64,000 bases of DNA, taken from Neorhizobium sp. (lineage in GTDB: Bacteria > Pseudomonadota > Alphaproteobacteria > Rhizobiales > Rhizobiaceae). Position numbers and translations under genes: made by a program. Under the pieces are notes generated by a model that was not told the DNA's origin, made no database searches, and saw only the letters and a program-made list of their open reading frames with translations. Location of the stretch: positions 1-64,000 of the forward strand of contig JAPWKC010000001.1 of assembly GCA_028283725.1 (NCBI GenBank), given 5' to 3'. Shown piece after piece: positions 9,886-17,760 of the stretch (the stretch's first letter is position 1; the number at the start of each line of letters is the position of its first letter).

Positions 9886-9910
9886 CAGGAGGACGGCGGC
9901 CGCCCTCCTG
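9886..9910 (-). promoter_or_regulatory. Palindrome between binding-protein and permease genes
   Basis: CAGGAGG at 9886-9892 and CCTCCTG at 9904-9910 form a 7-bp perfect stem around a GC-rich loop (GGCGGCCGCC core) that can pair further. It starts 11 bases after the binding-protein stop codon. No T-run follows on the minus strand, so it looks like an mRNA-stabilising or partial-attenuation stem-loop, not a strong intrinsic terminator. Confidence 0.6.
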
Positions 9911-9921
9911 CCTTCAGAAAA

Positions 9922-10752
9922 TCAGAACGCCGGGTCGGTGATGGCGTCCGGCGTGTCGAACTTGGTGCCGAACCACTTTTCCTGCAGCTTGCCCAGACGA
10001 CCATCCTTTTTCATCTTGATGGTCTCTTCGTTGACGTAATCGACGAGCGTCTTGCTGTCGTCGTCCTTCTTGCCGATGAAGCCGAAATAGGTCTTCTTGC
10101 CGAAGCCGGGGGTGACGACTTCGAAAGCGCCGTTACGCTGCTTGGCAACGAAGGCGATGTTCGGCAGCGAATTGGCGACGGCAACGACGCGGCCGGCCGC
10201 AAGGTCGGCATAGCTGTCGTTGAAGGACACGTATTCGTGGATATCCACCTTCTTCGGCAGGGTGGCCGAATACTCCTTCAGCTGCTCCAGCTGCGCGGTT
10301 GCCTTGCCGACGCCGACGGCCTTGCCGGCAATGTCTTCCGGCTTGGTGATCGACGTGTCGCCGGCCTTCTTCATGATGGCGACGGTCGCTTCGGCGATCG
10401 GCGAGGTCATCTTGAAGCGCTCCAGGCGAGCCTTGGTGATCGTCGCGGGGCCTGCGACGATATCGTATTTGCCCGCTTCGAGGCTCGGCAGGACGCTATC
10501 CCAGGGAAGTGCCACCCACTCGATCTTGACGCCGAGATCCTTGCCGAGTTCGGCGAAGAAATCGACATTGAGGCCAACATGCTCGCCGGCGTCGATGAAG
10601 TCGAAAGGCGCAAAGGCGGTCTCGGTGCCGACCTTCAAGACGCCGGCAGCCTTGATGCGCGCCAGCGCGTCATCGGCCGCATGCGCCGAAAGCGCGGTGC
10701 CGAGAAGAAGGGCCGTACCGACGACGGTCTTCAGGAAATGTCTCTTGAGCAT
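9922..10752 (-). CDS. Periplasmic solute-binding protein of a polar-amino-acid ABC importer
   Basis: 276 residues. The signal peptide ends near residue 25 (LSAHAAD); there is no lipobox, so the mature protein is free in the periplasm. The type II binding fold is indicated by GVLKVGTETAFAPFDFID near the N-terminus, DIVAGPATITKARLERF and a C-terminal GRLGKLQEKWFG segment. The canonical family-3 motif residues are present. The chosen ATG at 10752 has GGGAGA upstream; another frame start lies seven codons earlier. First gene of the importer operon that ends with the flavin monooxygenase at 5572. The ligand is probably an amino acid or amino-acid conjugate, but the sequence does not say which. Confidence 0.92.
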   Translation of the reverse strand: MLKRHFLKTVVGTALLLGTALSAHAADDALARIKAAGVLKVGTETAFAPFDFIDAGEHVGLNVDFFAELGKDLGVKIEWVALPWDSVLPSLEAGKYDIVAGPATITKARLERFKMTSPIAEATVAIMKKAGDTSITKPEDIAGKAVGVGKATAQLEQLKEYSATLPKKVDIHEYVSFNDSYADLAAGRVVAVANSLPNIAFVAKQRNGAFEVVTPGFGKKTYFGFIGKKDDDSKTLVDYVNEETIKMKKDGRLGKLQEKWFGTKFDTPDAITDPAF

Positions 10753-10926
10753 ATGATGGTTTCTCCCAACCACGATTGTGTTGTTCGCCTGCAGGCTGTT
10801 CCGCTTGTCATCGCAGCAGTTCTGTCCTGCCGTCGTTATTGACTATACAAATAGAACGAGCTTTTCGGCGGAAGTCAACGCGGTTTTGCTGCGCCGGCGA
10901 AGGCGGGCCAAAACCGCCGCCAGGGC

Positions 10927-11637
10927 TTACAGGGACAGTGCGTCCTTGAGGCCGAGGCCGTGCTTCGGCTGGAGATCGAGGTCGGCCTCGATATGATCGA
11001 TATGATGCAACATCAGGTCGGCTGCGCGTTTCGCGTCGCCGCGCTCGATGAGATCGAGGATGGCGAAATGCTCGCTATGGCCGCAACTCGACACGCCGGT
11101 GCGGCCGTAAAGCGCGATCACCAGCGAGGAACGGGCGATCAGTTCGTCCATGAAGCGCTGCAGGATGGCATTGCCGGCGACTGAAGCCAGCATCAGGTGG
11201 AAATCGCCCGAGGCCTTGATTTCCGCGCGGCGTGCCGAGGGGCCGCGGGCCGTCATGTAGTGCTCTTCTTCTTCCAATTGCCGCCGGAAGCTTTCGATAT
11301 CCTTGGCCGTGATGCGATCGACGGCGGCCGCGACGATGCCAGGCTCGATCAGCCGGCGGGACGCGAAGATCTGACGTGCCTCGTCGGGCGTCGGATTGGA
11401 TACGAAGGCCCCGCGGTTGCGCTCGGTCTTCACCAGGCCCTCGAATGTCAGCATCTGAAGCGCGGCGCGCGCCACCGTGCGGCTGACGTCGAAGAGCGAG
11501 CCGACCTCGTTTTCCGAGAGCTTGGTTCCGGGGGTAAGGCGGCGGTCAATGATCGCATTGCGCAAGGCCTCCCGGATCGCGATCGAACGGTCTTCGGTCG
11601 CGTTGTCGGATAAGGTGATGGTCTCGCCAATGCTCAT
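10927..11637 (-). CDS. GntR-family regulator, FadR/FCD subfamily
   Basis: 236 residues. An N-terminal winged helix (about 18-85; helix-turn-helix FDVSRTVARAALQML) is followed by an all-helical FCD domain. The FCD metal/ligand residues appear in the pattern D..FHL (about 146-150), H in the C-terminal helices and a GHSEH-H motif (SSCGHSEHFAILDL), then MLHHIDHIE. It is transcribed divergently from the Pot-like operon starting at 11875 and is the obvious candidate regulator of it. A near-identical inverted pair of 12-base sites lies in the shared intergenic region. The ligand is unknown, probably the imported compound. Confidence 0.92.
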   Translation of the reverse strand: MSIGETITLSDNATEDRSIAIREALRNAIIDRRLTPGTKLSENEVGSLFDVSRTVARAALQMLTFEGLVKTERNRGAFVSNPTPDEARQIFASRRLIEPGIVAAAVDRITAKDIESFRRQLEEEEHYMTARGPSARRAEIKASGDFHLMLASVAGNAILQRFMDELIARSSLVIALYGRTGVSSCGHSEHFAILDLIERGDAKRAADLMLHHIDHIEADLDLQPKHGLGLKDALSL

Positions 11638-11713
11638 GTCTGATCCCTATTGGGCTCTTCTAGCGCGAATGAAGACCAAATGCCATGTGCAATGTTTTTA
11701 ATCCAACCCAAAG

Positions 11714-11781
11714 ATTGCATACGATTTGCCCAGATGATCGAAAGCGATCGCACTATTTTTGCGCAATACATCGTATACAAT
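11714..11781. promoter_or_regulatory. Candidate operator pair for the divergent FCD-GntR regulator
   Basis: ATTGCATACGAT at 11714-11725 and ATCGTATACAAT at 11770-11781 are inverted copies with 11 of 12 positions identical. Both contain the GTATAC/GCATAC core typical of FadR-type GntR sites (pattern TNGTNNNACNA). They lie in the A+T-rich region between the regulator (start 11637) and the ABC ATPase gene (start 11875), with centres 56 bases apart. The sites are seen directly; the regulator that binds them is inferred from position and motif class. Confidence 0.65.
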
Positions 11782-11874
11782 CTGCATGCCATTTTGAAAG
11801 CAAAGCTATTACAACCGTTTATGAGAACTGGCACGGGGAATGCATGGGTATTTGAAGATGCAAGGGAGCGCCGG

Positions 11875-12966
11875 ATGAGCAAAGCTGCAGAAATAGATAT
11901 CGCCTCTGTTTCCAAGATCTATGGCACGACGACCGCCGTTCATGCGATCAGCCTGAAGATCCCGGCAGGGACCTATTGCTGCCTGCTCGGGCCGTCCGGC
12001 TGCGGCAAGACCTCGACGCTTCGAATGATCGCCGGCCACGAGACGATCTCGTCCGGCGATATCCGGCTCGGCAACACTGTCGTCACCGATCTGCCGCCGG
12101 CGCGGCGGGGAACGGCGATGATGTTTCAGTCCTACGCGCTGTTTCCGCATCTCGACCTCATCGACAATGTCGCCTTCAGCCTGAAGATGAAGGGCGTCGA
12201 GAAGGACGAGCGGCGTGCCAAGGCGCTCGACATGCTGAAGCTGATGCAGCTCGAAGGCTATGCGACCCGCCGGCCGGCGCAGCTTTCTGGCGGGCAGCAG
12301 CAGCGTGTGGCGCTTGCCCGCGCGCTGATCACGGATCCGGAGGCGCTGCTTCTTGACGAGCCGCTGTCGGCGCTCGATCCGTTCCTGAAGATCCGCATGC
12401 GTGCCGAACTGAAGAAGCTGCAGACCTCGCTCGGCATCTCCTTCGTCCATGTTACCCACAGCCAGGAAGAGGCAATGGCGCTCGCCGACCTGATCGTCGT
12501 CATGAACGACGGGCGGATCGAGCAAGCCGCGCCGCCGCGGGCGGTGTTCGAGCGGCCGGCGACCGCCTTCGTGGCGCGGTTCATGGGCGATCACAACGTG
12601 ATATCCGGGCGTATCGCCAGCCAGACGAATGAGACCGTGATGATTTCCGTGCCGGCGGGTGCCGATTTTCTCGCCATGAGCGACGGGCAGATCGGCCTTT
12701 CCGACACGGGCGACATTGCCATCCGCACGGACCATGTGCGTGTCGGCACGCCGTCGGCGCCGGGGCTCGGCTTTACGGGTTCGGTATCAAACGTCGAATA
12801 TCGCGGCTCTTCGGTGAAGCTCACCGTCAACGGCGCCGGGATCGAGGATTTCACTGCGATCCTCACCGACAAATCCTTTTTCGCCAATCCGGTCAAGGTC
12901 GGAGAGGCGATCCCGCTATGCTGGGACAGAGAGGACGCAATCGTCCTTGGCCGTCTCAAGCACTGA
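11875..12966 (+). CDS. ABC importer ATPase, spermidine/putrescine (PotA-like) family
   Basis: 363 residues. Walker A GPSGCGKTST (39-48), signature LSGGQQQR, Walker B ALLLDEPLSALDP and the switch HVTHSQEEA are intact. A C-terminal TOBE-like regulatory region (about 270-360) is present, as usual for PotA/FbpC ATPases. The frame is open further upstream, but the ATG at 11875 is preceded by AAGGGAGCG and matches the normal family start. First gene of an operon of ATPase, binding protein, two permeases, racemase and acetyltransferase. A GntR/FCD regulator is divergent. The substrate is not necessarily a polyamine, because this family also imports opines, amino acids and other small organic solutes. 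Confidence 0.92.
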   Translation: MSKAAEIDIASVSKIYGTTTAVHAISLKIPAGTYCCLLGPSGCGKTSTLRMIAGHETISSGDIRLGNTVVTDLPPARRGTAMMFQSYALFPHLDLIDNVAFSLKMKGVEKDERRAKALDMLKLMQLEGYATRRPAQLSGGQQQRVALARALITDPEALLLDEPLSALDPFLKIRMRAELKKLQTSLGISFVHVTHSQEEAMALADLIVVMNDGRIEQAAPPRAVFERPATAFVARFMGDHNVISGRIASQTNETVMISVPAGADFLAMSDGQIGLSDTGDIAIRTDHVRVGTPSAPGLGFTGSVSNVEYRGSSVKLTVNGAGIEDFTAILTDKSFFANPVKVGEAIPLCWDREDAIVLGRLKH

Positions 12967-12996
12967 TGCCTTAAAAATAACCAGAGGAGAACAGCA

Positions 12997-14286
12997 ATGA
13001 CTGATACCAATAAGCCGGCTAAAGGCATTTCCCGCCGTAGCCTTCTGAAGACGGCCTCTGCCGTTGCCGGCGTGGCCGCCGGTTCGGGCGCCATCACCGG
13101 CTTCCCGACGATCTGGGCGCAGAACCCGATCACGCTGCGCCAGTTCGGCACCGGCGTGTCGAACCTCAACGCCATTGCCGAGAAGTGCAAGGCGGATCTC
13201 GGCATCACGCTCGAGATGACGGCGACCGATTCGGACGCTGCGGCACAGCGCGCCGTGACACAGCCGAACTCCTACGATATCGCCGATATCGAATACTGGA
13301 TCCTGAAGAAGGTCTACCCGGCCGGCGTGATCCAGCCGATGGACGTCAAGAAGCTGAAATTCTACGACAAGGTCGTGCCGCTGTTCAAGAACGGCAAGCT
13401 CGCGCCCGACAGCGTGATCGCGCAGGGCACGGCGCCGCATACCGTCGGCTTCGTCGAAAGCCAGAAGGCCAAGACGTTCTCCAAGGCTGAAACCCAGTGG
13501 TTCACCATGATGCCGACGATCTACAATGCCGATACGCTCGGCATTCGTCCCGATCTCGTCGGCCGCGATATCACCAGCTGGGCCGACATTCTGGACCCGA
13601 AGTTCAAGGGCAAGACCGCGATCCTCAACATTCCGTCGATCGGCATCATGGATGCGGCGATGATCATGGAAGCCTCCGGCCAGATCAAATATGCCGACAA
13701 GGGCAATATGACGAAGGCGGAAATCGACAAGACGATCGACTTCCTGATCAAGACCAAGCAGGCCGGACAGTTCCGCGCCTTCTGGAAGTCCTTCGACGAG
13801 TCGGTCAACCTCATGGCGTCGGGCGAAGTGGTCATCCAGTCCATGTGGTCGCCGGCCGTTGCCGCCGTCCGCTCCAAGGGCATCGCCTGCAAGTTCCAGC
13901 CGCTCAAGGAAGGCTACCGTTCGTGGGGTGGCGGTCTCGGCCTTGCCTCGCATCTCTCGGGCGCCAAGCTCGACGCGGCTTATGAGTATATCAACTGGTA
14001 CACGTCCGGCTGGGTCGGCGCCTATCTCAACCGCCAGGGCTACTATTCCGCCTGCATGGACACTGCCAAGCAGTTCATGTCGGCCGACGAGTGGGGCTAC
14101 TGGATCGAGGGCAAGGCTGCCCAGGGCGACATTCTCTCGCCCGAAGGCAAGGTGATGGAAAAGGCCGGTGCGGTGCGCGACGGCGGGTCCTTCACCGAGC
14201 GGATGGGCCATGTCGCCTGCTGGAACTCGGTGATGGACGAAGACCGCTACATGGTTCGCCGCTGGAACGAGTTCATCGCTGCCTAA
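12997..14286 (+). CDS. Tat-exported solute-binding protein, PotD/PotF-like
   Basis: 429 residues, longer than typical PotD. The N-terminus carries a twin-arginine signal, SRRSLLK (12-18), followed by a moderately hydrophobic Ala/Gly stretch, so export in folded form through Tat is likely. The mature part has the type II periplasmic binding fold with the TSWADILDPKFKGK segment typical of the Pot/extracellular family 1 proteins. AGAGGAGAAC lies 6 bases before the ATG. It is 30 bases after the ATPase gene. The next gene is separated by a palindromic repeat. The ligand cannot be named from sequence. Confidence 0.92.
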   Translation: MTDTNKPAKGISRRSLLKTASAVAGVAAGSGAITGFPTIWAQNPITLRQFGTGVSNLNAIAEKCKADLGITLEMTATDSDAAAQRAVTQPNSYDIADIEYWILKKVYPAGVIQPMDVKKLKFYDKVVPLFKNGKLAPDSVIAQGTAPHTVGFVESQKAKTFSKAETQWFTMMPTIYNADTLGIRPDLVGRDITSWADILDPKFKGKTAILNIPSIGIMDAAMIMEASGQIKYADKGNMTKAEIDKTIDFLIKTKQAGQFRAFWKSFDESVNLMASGEVVIQSMWSPAVAAVRSKGIACKFQPLKEGYRSWGGGLGLASHLSGAKLDAAYEYINWYTSGWVGAYLNRQGYYSACMDTAKQFMSADEWGYWIEGKAAQGDILSPEGKVMEKAGAVRDGGSFTERMGHVACWNSVMDEDRYMVRRWNEFIAA

Positions 14287-14300
14287 GCCATGCAACGTTT

Positions 14301-14350
14301 CCTTCTCCCCGCAGGGCGGGGAGAAGGTGCCCGGCAGGGCGGACGAGGGG
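14301..14350 (+). repeat. Rhizobiales-type palindromic repeat (CCTTCTCCCC family)
   Basis: CCTTCTCCCCGC at 14301-14312 and its exact inverse GCGGGGAGAAGG at 14316-14327 form a 12-bp stem with a 3-base loop. The right flank GGTGCCCGGCAGGGCGGA, then CGAGGGG, is the usual extension of an intergenic repeat that I recognise as common in Rhizobium, Agrobacterium and relatives. It lies 14 bases after the binding-protein stop codon, inside an operon, and must be transcribed. It probably acts as an mRNA stem-loop. Confidence 0.8.
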
Positions 14351-14373
14351 CAAATGCCGACAGGAGAGGCCGA

Positions 14374-15285
14374 ATGGTAACGATCACAGGTTCGGACACC
14401 GAAAAGACCGAGGATGTCAGGCAGAAAAGCTTTCGCCTGTCGCCATCTGCCATTTCCTATCTTCAGTCGACGCCGCTTACCGTCATTCTCGGTGCCTTCC
14501 TGCTGATCCCGATCCTGATGATCGCGGTGGTCAGTTTCTGGGACTACGATTTCGCCCAGATGTATCCCGATTTCCTGACGATGAACTATACCGAGACGCT
14601 CGGCTCGTGGGTGACGTGGAAGACCTATCTCAATACGCTGAAATATGCGGCACTGGTCTGGGTCATCACTCTCTTCATCGGGTTCTGGGTCGCGTATTTC
14701 CTCGCTTTCCATATCCGCACGACCGCAATGCAGATGGTGTTGTTTCTCGTCTGCACGGTGCCGTTCCTAACGTCGAACATCATCCGCATGATTTCGTGGA
14801 TCCCGGTTCTTGGCCGAAACGGCATCATAAACTCGGCGCTGGTCAGTTCCGGTATCGTGTCGGAGCCGGTCGAGTGGCTGCTTTATTCGGATTTTGCCGT
14901 GGTGCTTGCCATGGTGCATCTCTACACGCTGTTCATGGTCACACCGATCTTCAACACGCTGATGCGCATCGACAAATCGCTGGTGGAAGCTGCCCGCGAT
15001 GCGGGCGCCAGCTCCTGGCAGATCCTGTTGAACGTCATTATCCCGCTGGCAAAGCCGGGGATGGCGATCGGTACGATCTTCGTCGTGACGCTGGTGATGG
15101 CAGATTTCTCCACCGTTCAGGTCATGTCCGGGGGGCAGAGCGCCTCGGTGGCGCTGATGATGAAAAACCAGATGTCGCTCTTGCAATATCCGGCCGCTGC
15201 CGCCAATGCGGTGATCCTTCTCATCCTCGTCCTGATGATGGTCGCCGGCATCCTGCGCATCGTCGATATCCGCAAAGAACTCTGA
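14374..15285 (+). CDS. ABC importer permease, PotB-like
   Basis: 303 residues with about six membrane segments. The EAA loop is VEAARDAGASSWQILLNVIIPLA, located near residues 205-227, the Pot/Fbp/sulfate permease form. A cytoplasmic N-terminal tail of about 35 residues precedes the first membrane segment. The ATG at 14374 has CAGGAGAGG upstream, which favours it over an in-frame start 28 codons earlier that would lie in the repeat. It pairs with the permease encoded directly downstream. Confidence 0.92.
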   Translation: MVTITGSDTEKTEDVRQKSFRLSPSAISYLQSTPLTVILGAFLLIPILMIAVVSFWDYDFAQMYPDFLTMNYTETLGSWVTWKTYLNTLKYAALVWVITLFIGFWVAYFLAFHIRTTAMQMVLFLVCTVPFLTSNIIRMISWIPVLGRNGIINSALVSSGIVSEPVEWLLYSDFAVVLAMVHLYTLFMVTPIFNTLMRIDKSLVEAARDAGASSWQILLNVIIPLAKPGMAIGTIFVVTLVMADFSTVQVMSGGQSASVALMMKNQMSLLQYPAAAANAVILLILVLMMVAGILRIVDIRKEL

Positions 15286-15298
15286 GAAGGGGACCGAC

Positions 15299-16117
15299 AT
15301 GCATCGCGAACCACGCTCCCGCGAATTCTATCTTCTGGCGATCTTCTTCGCCGTCTTCGTCGTGTTTCTCTACGGCCCGCTTTCGGCGATCGTCATCCTG
15401 TCTTTCCAGGGGCCGAACGGTGGTCTGACCTTCCCGCTCAACGGGGTCTCGGTCCACTGGTTCACCAATCTCTTCGAAACACAGGCGGTTGGCGATTTCG
15501 GCGGTGCCTTCCGGCGTTCGCTGGCGCTCGGGATCATGGTCATGGTGGTGACGGTCGTCGTTGCACTTCTGGCCGGCCTTGCCTTCCGGCGTCGTTTCAT
15601 CGGCGCGACCGCGCTCTTCTATCTGTCGGTCGCCAGCCTCGTCGTGCCGTCGATCATCATTTCGCTTGGGATCGGCGTGCTGTTTCAGCAGATCGGCCTG
15701 CAGCCGGCCTGGTATTCGTCGGCTTTTGGCGCACAGCTTACCTGGACGCTTCCGTTCGGCGTGCTGATCATGTTTGCCGTCTTCAACCGCTTCTCGCCGG
15801 CCTACGAAGAAGCTGCCCGCGATCTAGGCGCGAGTTCGTGGCAGACGTTCCAGCATGTGGTGCTGCCGATGATCGCGCCGAGCCTCGTCGGCGTCGGTCT
15901 CTTCGGCTTCACGCTCTCCTATGACGAGTTCGCCCGCACGCTGATGACGTCAGGCACGTTCAACACGCTGCCGCTCGAGATCTACGGGATGACGACGAAT
16001 GTCACGACACCGGTGCTTTATGCGCTCGGCACGGTGACGACGGTCTTCTCCTTCCTCGTCATTGCCGGCACACTCGGCCTCATCGTTCACCTCAATCGCC
16101 GCAAGCTGCGGTCCTGA
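15299..16117 (+). CDS. ABC importer permease, PotC-like
   Basis: 272 residues, about six membrane segments, with the EAA loop EEAARDLGASSWQTFQHVV near the middle of the second half. It starts 13 bases after the PotB-like gene with GAGAAGGGGA upstream. The pair is expected to form the transmembrane channel of the importer encoded from 11875. The racemase gene begins only 8 bases after this stop codon, so it belongs to the same transcript. Confidence 0.92.
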   Translation: MHREPRSREFYLLAIFFAVFVVFLYGPLSAIVILSFQGPNGGLTFPLNGVSVHWFTNLFETQAVGDFGGAFRRSLALGIMVMVVTVVVALLAGLAFRRRFIGATALFYLSVASLVVPSIIISLGIGVLFQQIGLQPAWYSSAFGAQLTWTLPFGVLIMFAVFNRFSPAYEEAARDLGASSWQTFQHVVLPMIAPSLVGVGLFGFTLSYDEFARTLMTSGTFNTLPLEIYGMTTNVTTPVLYALGTVTTVFSFLVIAGTLGLIVHLNRRKLRS

Positions 16118-16124
16118 CATCATC

Positions 16125-16871
16125 ATGCGTCTTCTCATCGTCAATCCGAATACAACTGCAACCATGACCGCGACGATTGCGGATGCCGCCGGCCGCGTTG
16201 CCAGTCATGGCACCGATATCGTCGCCGTCACTTCCTCGATGGGCCCGGTTTCCATCGAAGGGTATTACGACGAGGCCTTCGCGGTGCCGGGCCTTCTGAT
16301 CGAAGTGTCGAAAGGGCAGGCGGCCGGTGCCGATGCGGCGATCATCGCCTGTTTCGATGATACGGGGCTCGATGCGGCGCGGGCGCTCGCCGATATTCCG
16401 GTCATCGGGATTTGCGAGGCGGCCGTCGCGACGACCGCCTTCATCGCCCAGCGCTTTACCATCGTGACGACGATGGAGCGGTCGCGGCTGCCGCTTGAGC
16501 ATCTCGTTCATCGCTATGGCATGTCGAGCCGCTGCAAGGTGCGGGCCGCCGACATCCCCGTTCTTTCGCTGGAGGATCCGGCCTCGAATGCCGGCGAGCG
16601 ACTGAGAGAAGAGATTTCCGCGGCGCTGAAAGAAGATAAGGCGGAGGCAATCGTGCTCGGATGTGCCGGCATGGCGGATCTGGTGGCCGAGCTTCGTGCA
16701 GAATTTGGCGTGCCGGTCATCGATGGCGTGGCGGCTGCGGTGAAACAGGCCGAGGCCCTGGTGACGCTGGGCCTGTCGACGGCGAAAGTCGGAGCCTATG
16801 CAACCCCGGTCCACAAGCCCTATCGCGGATTGCTGGAGACGTTCGAACCGTCGCGCATGGTCCGATCATGA
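16125..16871 (+). CDS. Asp/Glu/hydantoin racemase family protein
   Basis: 248 residues. The N-terminus LLIVNPNTTATMT is the hydantoin-racemase signature. The two cysteines that act as acid/base in this family are present: Cys76 in IIACFDDTG and Cys180 in VLGCAGM. The fold consists of two alpha/beta half-domains. Members interconvert D- and L-5-substituted hydantoins or amino acids, and some are arylmalonate decarboxylase-like but keep only one cysteine. Both cysteines here favour true racemase activity. It is placed 8 bases after the second permease, and its stop overlaps the start of the acetyltransferase. The substrate is probably the imported solute or a derivative. Confidence 0.88.
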   Translation: MRLLIVNPNTTATMTATIADAAGRVASHGTDIVAVTSSMGPVSIEGYYDEAFAVPGLLIEVSKGQAAGADAAIIACFDDTGLDAARALADIPVIGICEAAVATTAFIAQRFTIVTTMERSRLPLEHLVHRYGMSSRCKVRAADIPVLSLEDPASNAGERLREEISAALKEDKAEAIVLGCAGMADLVAELRAEFGVPVIDGVAAAVKQAEALVTLGLSTAKVGAYATPVHKPYRGLLETFEPSRMVRS

Positions 16872-17716
16872 TCGGGCAGCCCGTCATTCGCCCGCTCTCT
16901 CTTGATGAGGTCCGGGAGCTCTTGAGCTGGGCCAAGGCCGAGGGCTGGAACCCAGGTATCGACGATGCTGTCGCCTTGCAGGCTGCAGATCCGGATGGTT
17001 TCATCGGTTGCTTCGTCGAAGACCGAATGGCTGCCGGTATCTCCGCCGTTTGCTATGGCGAAAATTACGGTTTCATCGGCCTTTATATCGCCCATGCGGA
17101 TTTTCGCGGCCAAGGCCTCGGTCGAAAAATCTGGGATGCGGGGATGGCGCATCTCGGCGATCGGGTGATCGGCCTTGACGGCGTGCCGGAGCAGCAGGGC
17201 AATTATGCCCGGATGGGATTTGTACCGGCTTATCAGACGGCGCGGTGGAGCGGGATCGTTCCTCCGCGTGCCGGCAAATCGAGGGAGGGGAAAGCGGTTG
17301 CTTTTGACGAGGGACTGCTGCCCGCCGTCATCTCCTACGACCGCCAGTTCTTTCCAGCGCCCCGGAATGCTTTTCTGCGATCATGGCTTTCGGGCCCGCG
17401 CTCGGTGACGATCATCGACGACCATGGATCGGTAGCCGGCTATTCGGTTTGCCGCGCCTGCGATGACGGTTTCAAGATCGGCCCTCTTTTTGCCGATACT
17501 CTTGAGAACGCAAAGGAGCTCTTGTCGGCCTGCGCCGCGGCTGCCGATGGAGACGTGCTGCATATCGACGTCCCGGCCGATCAGACGGAATTTGCCGATT
17601 TTCTCGCCGAGATTGGCTTCGCGCGCGGCTTTTCGACGGCAAGGATGTATCGCGGGACGGTGCCCGTGTTGCGATCCGAGGGCGTCTACGGGATCACCAC
17701 GCTCGAACTCGGCTAA
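16868..17716 (+). CDS. Two-domain GNAT acetyltransferase (YitH/HolE-like layout)
   Basis: 282 residues. The N-terminal GNAT domain (1 to about 135) has EVRELLSWAKAEGWNPG, IGLYIAHADFRGQGLGRKIW (acetyl-CoA-binding R/Q-G-x-G-x-G/K loop) and ARMGF. The C-terminal part (about 150-275) is a second, GNAT-like domain with AYDRQFFPAPRxxF-type sequence, as in the Acetyltransf_18 class. The ATG overlaps the racemase stop codon (ATGA), so the two are translationally coupled. The linked racemase suggests N-acetylation of an amino-acid-like product. The acceptor is unknown. Confidence 0.87.
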   Translation: MIGQPVIRPLSLDEVRELLSWAKAEGWNPGIDDAVALQAADPDGFIGCFVEDRMAAGISAVCYGENYGFIGLYIAHADFRGQGLGRKIWDAGMAHLGDRVIGLDGVPEQQGNYARMGFVPAYQTARWSGIVPPRAGKSREGKAVAFDEGLLPAVISYDRQFFPAPRNAFLRSWLSGPRSVTIIDDHGSVAGYSVCRACDDGFKIGPLFADTLENAKELLSACAAAADGDVLHIDVPADQTEFADFLAEIGFARGFSTARMYRGTVPVLRSEGVYGITTLELG

Positions 17717-17760
17717 GTGCTGAGGTAAGCCTTCAGTCCATCCCGATACCCTGCCGCCGG

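Noticed and set aside
12916..14712. 598-codon minus-strand open frame
   Set aside because: Antisense to the Tat-exported binding protein and permease.
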